Assembly (NCBI RefSeq): GCF_040703125.1
Contig: NZ_CP160035.1
Coordinates: 1,364,001-1,428,000, forward strand
DNA: 64,000 bases
Source of the DNA: Flavobacterium ovatum
Lineage (GTDB): Bacteria > Bacteroidota > Bacteroidia > Flavobacteriales > Flavobacteriaceae
Direction: 5' to 3'
Part shown: positions 53,467-62,228 of the stretch, piece by piece
How the letters are laid out: each line of letters opens with the position of its first letter
How positions within the stretch are numbered: the stretch's first letter is position 1
The notes under the pieces: model-generated
What the model was told of the DNA's origin: nothing
The model's database searches: none
The model's input: the letters and a program-made list of their open reading frames with translations, nothing else
Translations under genes and position numbers: made by a program

Positions 53467-53549
53467 CTTTACTCACATCTTTATTTTGTAAAAAAAGCTT
53501 ATAGCGAATATATTTAGTACACTAACTTTTTTAATAATTAAAATATTCT

Positions 53550-53918
53550 ATGAAATACATATTCAATTTTTATGGCAGAAGTGGTGAATGGAATGAGGAT
53601 ACTCAAAGTTTTATCCTCGAATTCCGTTCGTCAGATGATATCAACTCATATTATGATCACATTAGAGCTAAGTGCTACCAAACTAATTTTAATCTCGATC
53701 CTTACAATTTTAATGCGTATGGAAAATTCGAACTTGATAATGAAAGTTATATTATTCATGCACCAGTACAATCAAACTTCGATCACAACTGGTATGAATA
53801 TCACAGTATGAGTAAAAGATATGTTGAAATATCACCACTAAATCGTGATTCTTTTCTCTTGAAAAAAGCAAGAAGAGATACTATTAATCAGATTATTAAT
53901 TATATAGTATGGCAATAA
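53550..53918 (+). CDS. Hypothetical protein of the island
   Basis: A 122-residue soluble protein that I do not recognise. It is rich in aromatic, Asn and Asp residues (MKYIFNFYGRSGEWNEDTQS, FNAYGKFELDNESYIIHAPV, FDHNWYEYHSMSKRYVEISP) and ends in a basic helix, SFLLKKARRDTINQIINYIV. No cysteine motif other than one Cys, no signal peptide. Neighbours are excisionase-like and recombinase genes on the same strand. Confidence 0.6.
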   Translation: MKYIFNFYGRSGEWNEDTQSFILEFRSSDDINSYYDHIRAKCYQTNFNLDPYNFNAYGKFELDNESYIIHAPVQSNFDHNWYEYHSMSKRYVEISPLNRDSFLLKKARRDTINQIINYIVWQ

Positions 53919-54049
53919 AAATAATAATATTTTAATAGGGTTGATATTTTTTTTACAATACTCTATCGTGCAAATAGGTTCATTTATAGGGCATACTCTA
54001 AAAGGACACGGTTTCTAGCAACCAATTTATATCTTTTAATATGTATGTT

Positions 54050-54080
54050 TTTGCCACTCTAAAAATATACACTATATTTG
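54050..54080 (+). promoter_or_regulatory. Promoter of the serine recombinase gene
   Basis: TTTG (54050-54053), a 19-base spacer and TATATTTG (54073-54080) form a full Bacteroidota promoter, 19 bases before the ATG. Confidence 0.75.
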
Positions 54081-54098
54081 CTTGATAAATATCTTCTC

Positions 54099-54698
54099 AT
54101 GGCAAAAGTTAAATATGTAAGAGTATCAACAGATGATCAAAATACAGCTCGTCAAGAAATAAATAATAACGACTTTTCGAAAATCTACATAGATAAAGAA
54201 TCTGGGGCAATCAAGTTCGCAGAAAGGAAGGAAGCGAAGAAACTTATAGCGGATATTGATAAAGGGAATATTAATGAAATTCACATATCTTCTGTCGATC
54301 GTTTAGGAAGAAATATTATCGACATCTTGACAATGATTGAATATTTCAACCAACGGCAAATTAAATTATTTGTCGAAAATATTGGTATGTTTTCCCTGTT
54401 AGACGAAAATATACCAAATCCATCATTTAAAATGATTGTAAGCGTTTTGGGGAATGTGGCAGAAATGGAACGCCATAATATGCTAGAGAGACAGAAACAA
54501 GGGATTTATCTCGCTAAAGCCAAAGGGACTTACAAAGGAAGACTTTATGGTACTAAATTGACAGACGATCAGTTACTGGTAAAATATAAGTCAGTGGCTA
54601 AAGAGTTAAGAAATGGTGAGTCTCTTAGACGAGCTGCTAAGATAGGGCAGTGTAGTTTAGGTACAGCTCAGAAGATTCAACGAATATTGTCGAAATGA
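54099..54698 (+). CDS. Serine recombinase (resolvase/invertase family)
   Basis: A 199-residue site-specific recombinase. The ATG at 54099 is chosen; an upstream TTG overlaps the -7 promoter box. The catalytic domain has VKYVRVSTDDQNTARQE with the nucleophile serine, the FAERKEAKKLIADI segment, ISSVDRLGRNIIDIL with catalytic arginines, and MVSVLGNVAEMERHNMLERQKQGIYLAKAKG (E helix region). The C-terminal HTH is SLRRAAKIGQCSLGTAQKIQRIL. Probably a resolvase or inversion enzyme of the island; integration itself is served by the tyrosine integrase nearby. Confidence 0.9.
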   Translation: MAKVKYVRVSTDDQNTARQEINNNDFSKIYIDKESGAIKFAERKEAKKLIADIDKGNINEIHISSVDRLGRNIIDILTMIEYFNQRQIKLFVENIGMFSLLDENIPNPSFKMIVSVLGNVAEMERHNMLERQKQGIYLAKAKGTYKGRLYGTKLTDDQLLVKYKSVAKELRNGESLRRAAKIGQCSLGTAQKIQRILSK

Positions 54699-54737
54699 AG
54701 ACTTTGGTAAGTCAAAACTAAATTCGGTAATGTCTAA

Positions 54738-56129
54738 TCAATATTTGTAAAGTTCAGAACCTTTATCATTTAGTATTCTAATTAAATCAACTGCTTTTTG
54801 AGCCAATTTAGTTTTATCGTATGTTTGAACAATTGACGTATGCGTATGTTTAGGATGTGTCAAAGGTTCAATAGTTTCATCAGGTATTCCTAATTCTTTT
54901 AGATTTGTGATAAATGTGCTTCTGCAATCATGCGGTGTAAAAACATCGCACAATTTCTGTTTAGTGATCACTGCATCGTCAATCGTATAGTAATAATTTT
55001 TAATATCGACAATGTCTTCGAATTTTAAATGTTTTAGGAATTTAGTAATGTCTTTTCTAATGTTTGCTTGAGCGGGAAATTTAGGGAATTTATTATCGTT
55101 ATCCTTTAGGAAATTTTTTACGGGATCAAGAATTGGTAACACAACTGTTAATTCGTCCTTGTTCTCTTTGTTTTTTCTAATCTTAGTAGTGACACAAAAG
55201 TAGTTAGTTGAATTGTGCTGTAGGTTCTTAGGTTCTAATTCATGTAAGCAAACCATATCGCCAATCCTTAGCCCAGTAAAGCTTGATAATAAGATGTAGT
55301 TGCGGGCATGGGTGAATTCTCTAGAAGCACTCACTTCGGTATTGATGATGGTGGTGAGGTGTTCTGTAGTTAAAACTATTTCATTATTTATTTTTCTTCT
55401 CTTTATTTCATAATCTGCATTGCTATGATTAAATCCAATATGGATATTTTCCTTATAAGCAGCATTCAGAATAGCTCTGAAATGTTTGTTTTCTTTAGCG
55501 ATTGTATTATGAGCGTAATATACCTTGTTTTCAATTTTGTTTAAATCATTTATTACTTTAAAAAAATCCATGAATATTTCACCCGTTAATTTACCGAAAG
55601 ACAAGATGGTGTTTTTTTCGGATTCGTAATTTTCAATATGATTTTTTAAGTTGGTATATTGCTTTCCAGTGGCTTTTGACCATCTTTTTTTTGATGTTAT
55701 TTCAGCTGTTGTTCTACTCGTAACACTCTCTTCAATGTATTTTGTAATACTTATATCTTTTGAAGTGTCTTTGGTTTTTCCTAGTTTTAGAAGAATTATT
55801 TCTTTTAGTTCGTTATTTGACGGTTTTTTGTTGTGTTGGTTTTCGAAGATCTGTAACTGCTCGATGCTTGTGTCTTTTATTTTGTCCAATGCAATGTTTA
55901 TAGCAGAACCTTTTTTTCTAACATATGTTGTATTAGTGCAGTAATTTTTGTTGTCCCAATCTGCTTTTTTTATGGTAAAGCCAGTTGATAATTTTAATGG
56001 TAAGTATTTGTGTTTTTCAGTTTTTACATCGAACTCTCTTAGACCGTAAGAAAAATTTAAAAAGATTAGATGTTCACCAGAAGCATTTGGTTTTGATTCT
56101 AGGAAAAATGTATGTTTAGGTTTTGTCAT
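54738..56129 (-). CDS. int: Tyrosine-type site-specific integrase
   Basis: A 463-residue phage-type integrase. It has an N-terminal Arm-like domain (LNFSYGLREFDVKTEKHKYL), a SAM-like core-binding domain (about 110-220) and a catalytic domain with SSFTGLRIGDMVCL (first Arg), FTPHDCRSTFITNLKELG (H-x-x-R), then THPKHTHTSIVQTYDKTK (His and the nucleophile Tyr). It lies 160 bases inside the right attachment site, beside a CGTAGT repeat pair likely to bind its Arm domain. It is the best candidate for integration into tRNA-Gln. Confidence 0.93.
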   Translation of the reverse strand: MTKPKHTFFLESKPNASGEHLIFLNFSYGLREFDVKTEKHKYLPLKLSTGFTIKKADWDNKNYCTNTTYVRKKGSAINIALDKIKDTSIEQLQIFENQHNKKPSNNELKEIILLKLGKTKDTSKDISITKYIEESVTSRTTAEITSKKRWSKATGKQYTNLKNHIENYESEKNTILSFGKLTGEIFMDFFKVINDLNKIENKVYYAHNTIAKENKHFRAILNAAYKENIHIGFNHSNADYEIKRRKINNEIVLTTEHLTTIINTEVSASREFTHARNYILLSSFTGLRIGDMVCLHELEPKNLQHNSTNYFCVTTKIRKNKENKDELTVVLPILDPVKNFLKDNDNKFPKFPAQANIRKDITKFLKHLKFEDIVDIKNYYYTIDDAVITKQKLCDVFTPHDCRSTFITNLKELGIPDETIEPLTHPKHTHTSIVQTYDKTKLAQKAVDLIRILNDKGSELYKY

Positions 56130-56141
56130 AGGTTAAAAGTA

Positions 56142-56162
56142 GCGTAGTGATTCACGTAGTAA
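56142..56162. promoter_or_regulatory. Candidate integrase arm-type site, right
   Basis: GCGTAGTGATTC then ACGTAGTAA, matching the left-end site at 41442-41462 in 18 of 21 bases and in the same orientation. It lies just upstream of the integrase start codon. Confidence 0.55.
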
Positions 56163-56287
56163 AAGTATGGTTTAAATTGGAATTTGTTGGTATTAAATGA
56201 AATGTTTTTTTTTTATATAATTTTTCTTAACCCTTGATTTTGTTGGTAATTGAAAGGTTTTGATGTTCAATGATGTGTTAAGATAAT

Positions 56288-56304
56288 AGTCCTTGTAGAC
56301 CAAC
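56288..56304 (+). repeat. Right attachment site (attR) of the island
   Basis: AGTCCTTGTAGACCAAC repeats the 3' end of tRNA-Gln exactly. No tRNA body precedes it. The native tRNA terminator follows at once. Confidence 0.92.
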
Positions 56305-56310
56305 AGAAGA

Positions 56311-56341
56311 AGCCTCTCAAATTGAGAGGCTTTTTTTTTGT
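56311..56341 (+). terminator. Original tRNA-Gln terminator, separated by the island
   Basis: AAGCCTCTCAA pairs with TTGAGAGGCTT, followed by nine T. It lies directly beyond attR, where the tRNA terminator would be before insertion. Confidence 0.85.
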
Positions 56342-56353
56342 GTAAATTTGTAT

Positions 56354-57178
56354 TTAGATTTTAAAAGTAATTACAGGTTTAATAGCGTGATTCACTAGGT
56401 CTTCGCTTATGCTGCCAGTGAAAAAATGAGCGAGTCCAGTTCTACCATGAGTGCAAAGTCCAATTAAGTCAGCGTCTATTTCAGAAGAAAAATTGAGGAT
56501 TCCTTTTTCTACATTGGTGTCGTTGTAAAGATGGGTGGTGTAATTCCTAATATCAAAATTGGCTATAAATTCAGAAGTCATCCTTCTTGCTACAATTGTG
56601 CTTTTAAAGCTATTGGGGGTGCAAATGGTTACCAAGGTGATTTTTGCGTCGAAAATTTTAGCAAAATCAATCATTTTTTGAAAAGGACCTTTTGTTTCTG
56701 CTGAAAAGTCGGAAGCGAAAACGAAATTAGGTTCGTCTAGATTGATTTTGTCATTTTTCACAACTAAAACGGGGACGTCGGATTGGCGTACTACTTTTTC
56801 AGTGTTGGAGCCAACAAGAACTTCTTCAATTCCAGAGATGCCTTTAGATCCCATTACAATTAAATCAATTTCGTGGTTTTTTAAAAACGATAGTATTCCT
56901 TCTGAAGCCTTTTCGAATTTAACATGTTTACTGATAAAGATGTTGTTTAAGTGTTCTTTGTTGGATATTTCTTCAAGTACTTCTTTAGCTTTTTTGATAA
57001 ATAACATTATTTCTGGAATTGCTGCTGCTCCAGTAATGGCGTCGTTCATTTGGGTAGGAATTTCTAACATGTGAAGCAGCAGGATCTCAGAATTTGTTTT
57101 TTTTGCGATTACTGCGGCTGTTCTAAGTGCATTTTCAGCATGAATAGAAAAATCGGTTGGAACTAAAATTCGTTTCAT
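56354..57178 (-). CDS. Universal stress protein, two UspA domains
   Basis: A 274-residue cytoplasmic protein with tandem Usp domains. The first has MKRILVPTDFSIHAENALRTA and the ATP-binding-type loop MGSKGISGIEEVLVGSNTEKVVRQSDVPVLVV. The second is more divergent (FVFASDFSAETKGPFQKMID ... GLCTHGRTGLAHFFTGSISEDLVNHAIKPVITF). The GxxG...GS pattern in domain 1 suggests nucleotide binding. It is the first core gene right of the island. Confidence 0.92.
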   Translation of the reverse strand: MKRILVPTDFSIHAENALRTAAVIAKKTNSEILLLHMLEIPTQMNDAITGAAAIPEIMLFIKKAKEVLEEISNKEHLNNIFISKHVKFEKASEGILSFLKNHEIDLIVMGSKGISGIEEVLVGSNTEKVVRQSDVPVLVVKNDKINLDEPNFVFASDFSAETKGPFQKMIDFAKIFDAKITLVTICTPNSFKSTIVARRMTSEFIANFDIRNYTTHLYNDTNVEKGILNFSSEIDADLIGLCTHGRTGLAHFFTGSISEDLVNHAIKPVITFKI

Positions 57179-57261
57179 AATTTTAAGGTTTTTATTATGG
57201 GAAAAATCTTTGTTTTTGGCTTTAATAAAGGTAAGGAATATTTTAACATCAATCTATTTTT

Positions 57262-57290
57262 TTTGATTTATAAAAAAAACACTATATTTG
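57262..57290 (+). promoter_or_regulatory. Promoter of rimP-nusA-infB
   Basis: TTTG (57262-57265) and TATATTTG (57283-57290) with a 17-base spacer. The -7 box is a full match and the spacer is slightly short. Confidence 0.65.
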
Positions 57291-57318
57291 CATCGTTATT
57301 TATTAAAATCTAGATAAT

Positions 57319-57345
57319 GAGGGGACTAATAGGTCCCCTCTTTTT
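57319..57345 (+). terminator. Leader hairpin with T run just before rimP
   Basis: GAGGGGAC pairs with GTCCCCTC around TAATAG and is followed directly by TTTTT, the structure of an intrinsic terminator. It ends 9 bases before the rimP ATG and about 20 bases after the expected transcription start. It may attenuate the operon that encodes NusA, itself a termination factor. Confidence 0.65.
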
Positions 57346-57353
57346 ATAAAAAT

Positions 57354-57818
57354 ATGGTATTTAAAGAGAAAGTAAATTTATTGTTGTCAGAGGTGTTGTC
57401 TGAAAGGCCATCGCTCTTTTTAGTTGATGTAGTTATAACGGATACTTTTAAGGTCATTGTGACGATAGATGGTGATGAAGGGGTTGTTTTGCAGGATTGT
57501 ATTGATGTAAGCAGAGCGGTTGAGGGTAATTTAGATAGAGAAGAACAAGATTTTTCTTTGGAAGTAGCCTCTTTTGGAGTGGGTGGACCACTAAAATTTG
57601 TTAGACAATACAAAAAAAATGTAGGTAGAACTCTTATTGTGAAAACAGAAACAGAAAATATAGAAGCAGTGTTAGTGGAAGCTAATGATGATTTTGTAGT
57701 TTTGTCGTGGGAAGCAAGAGAGCCGAAAAAATTAGGAAAAGGTAAGGAGACAGTTCAAAAAAGAATAGAATTGTCTTATGGAGATATAAAAGAAGCAGTT
57801 GTTACAGTAACATTTTAA
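57354..57818 (+). CDS. rimP: Ribosome maturation factor RimP
   Basis: A 154-residue protein needed for 30S assembly. The N-terminal domain has [66 protein letters not shown], close to the family pattern 'yrlEVSSPGldRpL...f.k.iGk'. The C-terminal SH3-like domain follows. The P of SPG is replaced in this clade (SFGVGGPL). First gene of rimP-nusA-infB. Confidence 0.93.
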   Translation: MVFKEKVNLLLSEVLSERPSLFLVDVVITDTFKVIVTIDGDEGVVLQDCIDVSRAVEGNLDREEQDFSLEVASFGVGGPLKFVRQYKKNVGRTLIVKTETENIEAVLVEANDDFVVLSWEAREPKKLGKGKETVQKRIELSYGDIKEAVVTVTF

Positions 57819-57831
57819 TTAAAGAATTCGC

Positions 57832-59085
57832 ATGGAAAATTTAGCATTAATCGATTCATTTTCAGAGTTTAAAGATAATAAACTTATTGATCGTGTAACG
57901 CTTATGGCGATTTTAGAAGATGTATTTAGAAATGCATTGAAGAAAAAATACGGTTCGGATGATAATTTTGATATCATCATCAATCCTGATAAAGGAGATA
58001 TGGAAATCTGGCAAAGAAGAGTTATCGTAGCAGATGATGATTTAGATTTAGATCACCTTGAAATTACTTTGACTGATGCTAGAAAAATCGAACCCGATTT
58101 TGAAATTGGTGAAGAAGTTTCTGAGGAAGTAAAGTTGGTTGATTTAGGAAGAAGAGCAATTTTGGCTTTGCGTCAAAATCTTATCTCTAAAATTCATGAA
58201 CATGACAATACAAATCTTTACAAACAATTTAAAGATTTAATTGGTGAGATATATACAGCCGAAGTGCATCACGTAAGACCTAGAGTTGTAATCTTGGTTG
58301 ATGATGAAGGAAATGAAATTGTTTTACCAAAAGAAAAACAAATTCCTTCTGACTTTTTCCGTAAAGGAGATAATGTTCGTGGTATTATTGAAAATGTTGA
58401 ATTGAAAGGGAATAAACCTCAAATTATCATGTCTAGAACTTCTGAGAAGTTTTTAGAGAAATTATTTGAACAAGAGATTCCTGAGGTTTTTGACGGTTTG
58501 ATTATGGTCAAAAATGTGGTAAGGATTCCAGGTGAAAAAGCTAAAGTTGCTGTGGAGACTTACGATGATAGAATTGATCCTGTAGGAGCTTGTGTGGGAA
58601 TGAAAGGTTCTCGTATTCACGGTATCGTTCGTGAATTAGGAAATGAAAATATTGACGTTATTAACTATACTAGTAATGTTCAATTATATATTACAAGAGC
58701 ATTAAGCCCTGCTAAAGTATCTTCGATTAAAATTAATGAAGAAGCTAAAAGAGCTGAAGTGTTTTTGAAATTAGAAGAGGTTTCTAAAGCTATTGGTCGT
58801 GGTGGGCATAATATCAGATTAGCTGGTCTTTTGACTGGTTATGAATTAGATGTTATCCGCGAAGGCGATATAGCTGGAGTTACAGCAGATGAAGATGATG
58901 TTGAGTTGACAGAGTTTTCAGATGAAATAGAAGCGTGGGTAATCGAAGAATTTGCTAAAATTGGATTGGATACTGCTAAGAGTATATTGAAGCAGGAAGT
59001 CGGAGATTTAGTTAGAAGAACAGACCTAGAAGAGGAAACAATTCTAGATGTAATGAAGATATTGAAAGAGGAATTTGATAGTTAG
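57832..59085 (+). CDS. nusA: Transcription termination/antitermination protein NusA
   Basis: A 417-residue protein. The N-terminal RNA-polymerase-binding domain is followed by S1 (GEIYTAEVHHVRPRVVILVDDEGNEIVLPKEKQIP) and two KH domains (RIDPVGACVGMKGSRIHGIVRELGNENIDVI ... EVSKAIGRGGHNIRLAGLLTGYELDVI). It ends after the KH region and a short acidic helical segment, with no long C-terminal repeats as in E. coli, normal for Bacteroidota. 13 bases after rimP. Confidence 0.97.
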   Translation: MENLALIDSFSEFKDNKLIDRVTLMAILEDVFRNALKKKYGSDDNFDIIINPDKGDMEIWQRRVIVADDDLDLDHLEITLTDARKIEPDFEIGEEVSEEVKLVDLGRRAILALRQNLISKIHEHDNTNLYKQFKDLIGEIYTAEVHHVRPRVVILVDDEGNEIVLPKEKQIPSDFFRKGDNVRGIIENVELKGNKPQIIMSRTSEKFLEKLFEQEIPEVFDGLIMVKNVVRIPGEKAKVAVETYDDRIDPVGACVGMKGSRIHGIVRELGNENIDVINYTSNVQLYITRALSPAKVSSIKINEEAKRAEVFLKLEEVSKAIGRGGHNIRLAGLLTGYELDVIREGDIAGVTADEDDVELTEFSDEIEAWVIEEFAKIGLDTAKSILKQEVGDLVRRTDLEEETILDVMKILKEEFDS

Positions 59086-59136
59086 TATTAAGTACTTCTA
59101 GCAACACAACGAAAAAGGTAATAATAAAAAGGTTTT

Positions 59137-61983
59137 ATGTCTGAAGAGAGAATTATTAGAATAAACAAAGTTTTAAGAGAATTGAATATTTCTTTGGAAA
59201 GAGCTGTGGATTATCTAAAAGATAAGGGGATTAGTATTGAGTCTAATCCAAACACAAAAATTTCTGATGACGTATACAATGTCTTGTGCGGTCAATTTGC
59301 GGGTGACAGAGGGAAGAAAGAGGCCTCTAAAGAAGTTGGAGAAGAAAGAAAAAAAGAGAAAGAGGCTTTACGTGTAGAAAGAGAAAATGAAATAGAAGAT
59401 AAGCGTAAGCACGATGAAGAGGAGCGCTTGAAACAACAAGAAGTTATTAAAGCGAGAGCTGTAATAGCTGGTCCTGTTCAAGTAGGGAAAATCGATCTTA
59501 ATCCAAAGAAAACTCCTGTGCCTCCAGTTCCGGCCCCTGCTAAAGCTGTTGTTGAGCCTGTTGAAGTGCTCAAAGAAAAAACAGTAGCAGAGGAGAAAAA
59601 GGAACCCAAAGAAGTTGCGCAAGAAAAACCTGTTTCAGACAAAAAAGAGCCTAAAAAACCTGTAGTTGAGGCTAAGGAAGTTAAAAAAGAGGCTTCTAAA
59701 GAAGAACCTAAAGTAGCTCCTAAGTCAGATGAAGCTCCTGTTGAAGAGGCTATCACTACACAGTATCAGAAATTGTCAGGTGCTAAATTGACGGGTCAAA
59801 CTATTGATTTGTCTCAATTTAACAAGCCTAAAAAGAAGAAAGAAGAACCTAAGATTACGCCTAATAAGCCAGGTGCACCAGGTGCAAGTGCTGCTGCTAA
59901 TAAAAATAAGCGTAAAAGAATTCCTTCTAAGCCGGGTACTCCTGGTGTTCCAGGTGCTGCAAATCCTAATAAGATTACGCCAAATGCTGGTGGAGGTGGT
60001 TACAATGCGAATAGAAGCTCTAGACCTGGTTTTGTAAAAGGAAATAGACCTGCTATTGTTGCTAAAGTTGAGCCAACTGAAGAAGAAGTAAAAAATCAAA
60101 TTCGTGAAACTTTAGAAAAACTTCAAGGTAAAAAAGGAGGAAAATCTAAAGCTGCGAAATATAGAAGAGACAAACGTGATACGCACCGTCAAAAATCTGA
60201 TGATGAGCAAAGAGCAATAGACGAAGGAAGTAAAACTATTAAAGTTACTGAGTTTGTTACGGTTGGTGAAATTGCAATCATGATGGATGTGCCGATTACT
60301 AAAGTAATTGGAACTTGTATGTCACTTGGAATCATGGTTACCATGAATCAACGTTTGGATGCTGAAACATTAACAATTGTTGCTGATGAGTTTGGTTATG
60401 AAGTTGAATTCATAACGGTTGACATTGAAGAAGCAATTGCAGTTGTAGAAGATAAGGAAGAAGATTTAGTATTTAGAGCGCCTATCGTAACAGTAATGGG
60501 TCACGTTGACCACGGTAAGACGTCTTTACTGGATTATATTCGTAAAGAAAATGTAATTGCAGGTGAGTCTGGAGGTATTACACAGCATATTGGTGCTTAT
60601 GGAGTAACTTTGGATAGCGGTCAAAAAATTGCATTCTTAGATACACCAGGTCACGAGGCGTTTACCGCGATGCGTGCCCGTGGAGCTCAAGTTACTGATA
60701 TTGCAATAATTGTAATTGCGGCGGATGATGACATCATGCCACAAACAAAAGAGGCGATCTCTCATGCACAAGCTGCAGGTGTCCCAATCATTTTTGCGAT
60801 AAACAAAATTGATAAGCCAAACTCAAATGTTGAGAAAATCAAAGAACGTTTGGCAAGTATGAACTTACTAGTAGAAGACTGGGGTGGGAAAATCCAATCT
60901 CATGATATCTCTGCAAAAGTAGGTACGGGAGTGCCAGATTTGTTAGAAAAAGTATTGCTTGAAGCTGAGATTTTAGATTTAAAATCAAATCCAAATAAAG
61001 CAGCTCAAGGAACGGTTGTAGAAGCGTTCTTAGATAAAGGTAAAGGTTATGTGTCTACAATTTTAGTACAACACGGTACTTTGAAAATTGGAGATTATAT
61101 GTTGGCTGGTAAACACCACGGTAAGATCAAGGCCATGCATGATGAAAGAGGAAATTCAGTATTAGTTGCTGGTCCTTCAACTCCTGTATCGGTATTAGGT
61201 TTAGATGGTGCTGCTACTGCAGGTGATAAGTTCAATATTTTTGAAGACGAAAAAGAAGCAAAACAAATTGCTGCTAAACGTTCTCAGTTAATGCGTGAAC
61301 AATCTGTACGTACACAACGTCATATTACACTTGATGAAATTGGTCGTCGTATCGCATTAGGTCAGTTTAAAGAATTGAACGTGATCCTTAAAGGGGATGT
61401 GGATGGTTCTGTTGAAGCGCTTTCTGATTCGTTCTCTAAATTGTCAACTGAAGAAATTCAAATTAATATCATTCATAAAGGTGTTGGAGCAATTACTGAA
61501 ACTGACGTTATGTTGGCTTCTGCTTCTGATGCAATCATTATCGGATTTAACGTTCGTCCTGCTGGAAACGCAAGACAATTGGCTGATAAAGAAGAAATCG
61601 ATATCCGTTACTACTCTATTATCTATGCAGCTATCGATGACTTGAAAGATGCGATGGAAGGAATGTTAGCTCCTGAGATGAAAGAAGAAGTTCTTGGTAC
61701 TGCTGAAATTAGAGAGTTGTTTAAAATCTCTAAAGTGGGTACTATTGCGGGATGTATGGTTATGGATGGTAAGATCCTTAGAAACGCTAAGATCAGAATT
61801 GTACGTGAAGGAGTTGTGGTTCATGAAGGTGAGCTAGTAGCGTTGAAACGTTTCAAAGATGATGTGAAAGAAGTAGCTAAAGGTTATGACTGTGGTATCC
61901 AAGTAAAAGGATACAACGACGTCGAAGAAAGAGATGTTATCGAATGTTATCATGAAGTAGCAATCAAGAAAAAACTGAAATAG
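59137..61983 (+). CDS. infB: Translation initiation factor IF-2
   Basis: A 948-residue GTPase that places fMet-tRNA on the 30S subunit. A short N-terminal IF2N segment (RINKVLRELNISLERAVDYLKDKG) is followed by a long charged and Pro/Lys-rich region to about residue 370. The G domain has G1 GHVDHGKTSLLD, G3 DTPGHEAFTAMRARG and G4 FAINKIDKP. It ends with domains II-IV, including IIHKGVGAITETDVMLA and YDCGIQVKGYNDV. Third gene of the operon. Confidence 0.97.
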   Translation: MSEERIIRINKVLRELNISLERAVDYLKDKGISIESNPNTKISDDVYNVLCGQFAGDRGKKEASKEVGEERKKEKEALRVERENEIEDKRKHDEEERLKQQEVIKARAVIAGPVQVGKIDLNPKKTPVPPVPAPAKAVVEPVEVLKEKTVAEEKKEPKEVAQEKPVSDKKEPKKPVVEAKEVKKEASKEEPKVAPKSDEAPVEEAITTQYQKLSGAKLTGQTIDLSQFNKPKKKKEEPKITPNKPGAPGASAAANKNKRKRIPSKPGTPGVPGAANPNKITPNAGGGGYNANRSSRPGFVKGNRPAIVAKVEPTEEEVKNQIRETLEKLQGKKGGKSKAAKYRRDKRDTHRQKSDDEQRAIDEGSKTIKVTEFVTVGEIAIMMDVPITKVIGTCMSLGIMVTMNQRLDAETLTIVADEFGYEVEFITVDIEEAIAVVEDKEEDLVFRAPIVTVMGHVDHGKTSLLDYIRKENVIAGESGGITQHIGAYGVTLDSGQKIAFLDTPGHEAFTAMRARGAQVTDIAIIVIAADDDIMPQTKEAISHAQAAGVPIIFAINKIDKPNSNVEKIKERLASMNLLVEDWGGKIQSHDISAKVGTGVPDLLEKVLLEAEILDLKSNPNKAAQGTVVEAFLDKGKGYVSTILVQHGTLKIGDYMLAGKHHGKIKAMHDERGNSVLVAGPSTPVSVLGLDGAATAGDKFNIFEDEKEAKQIAAKRSQLMREQSVRTQRHITLDEIGRRIALGQFKELNVILKGDVDGSVEALSDSFSKLSTEEIQINIIHKGVGAITETDVMLASASDAIIIGFNVRPAGNARQLADKEEIDIRYYSIIYAAIDDLKDAMEGMLAPEMKEEVLGTAEIRELFKISKVGTIAGCMVMDGKILRNAKIRIVREGVVVHEGELVALKRFKDDVKEVAKGYDCGIQVKGYNDVEERDVIECYHEVAIKKKLK

Positions 61984-62007
61984 AATTATTTCAGTTTATA
62001 AATAAAG

Positions 62008-62034
62008 AAATCCCGAGCAATCGGGATTTTTTGT
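62008..62034 (+). terminator. Terminator of rimP-nusA-infB
   Basis: AATCCCGA pairs with TCGGGATT around GCAA, followed by TTTT. It starts 25 bases past the infB stop. Confidence 0.85.
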
Positions 62035-62123
62035 GTTTAATAGTTTCGTTGTTGGTGGTTTTAAAAGAGTGTTTTAAAGCCTGTGAGTGTTGATTTGTTC
62101 TTCCGGTAGTTGTGTTGTTGAAG

Positions 62124-62228
62124 TTGGGCGTGCCCCGCCGAAAAAAGCGGGCCAGGCTATCCGTTTCAATCTTTTTGAGGAAGGAAAAGCCTCTAAAAAG
62201 GATTTTCACTGCTATCCTTCACGTAAAA
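62124..62228 (+). repeat. Two-hairpin dispersed repeat, copy 2 (family A)
   Basis: TTGGGCGTGCCCCG, an A-rich loop closed by CGGG, CCAGGCTATCCGTTTCAATC, a second hairpin (GAGGaaggaaaaGCCTC within T/A runs), then AGGATTTTCACTGCTATCC and TTCACGTAAAA. The skeleton matches copy 1 at 21630-21731 (opposite strand), while the inner hairpins differ in sequence but still pair. Confidence 0.85.

Larger units (their letters stand above)
41370..56304. mobile_element. Integrative genomic island in tRNA-Gln (~14.9 kb)
   Basis: Bounded by 17-base direct repeats, with a tyrosine integrase at the right end reading inward. It carries an excisionase-like HTH protein, a serine recombinase, a PolA-like protein, an XRE regulator and a RiPP-like biosynthetic operon. 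The stretch 41523-43586 is a graveyard of remnants and a MITE. No relaxase, coupling protein or conjugation gene is visible, so it is integrative but probably moves, if at all, with outside help. Core genes resume at 56354. Confidence 0.92.

Noticed and set aside
53572..53811. 79-codon frame overlapping the 122-residue island gene
   Set aside because: A different frame inside a better supported gene with a conventional start.
59776..60099. Frames opposite the infB linker region, including a 107-codon one
   Set aside because: Produced by low-complexity Lys/Pro codons of infB read backwards; no start signal or domain.
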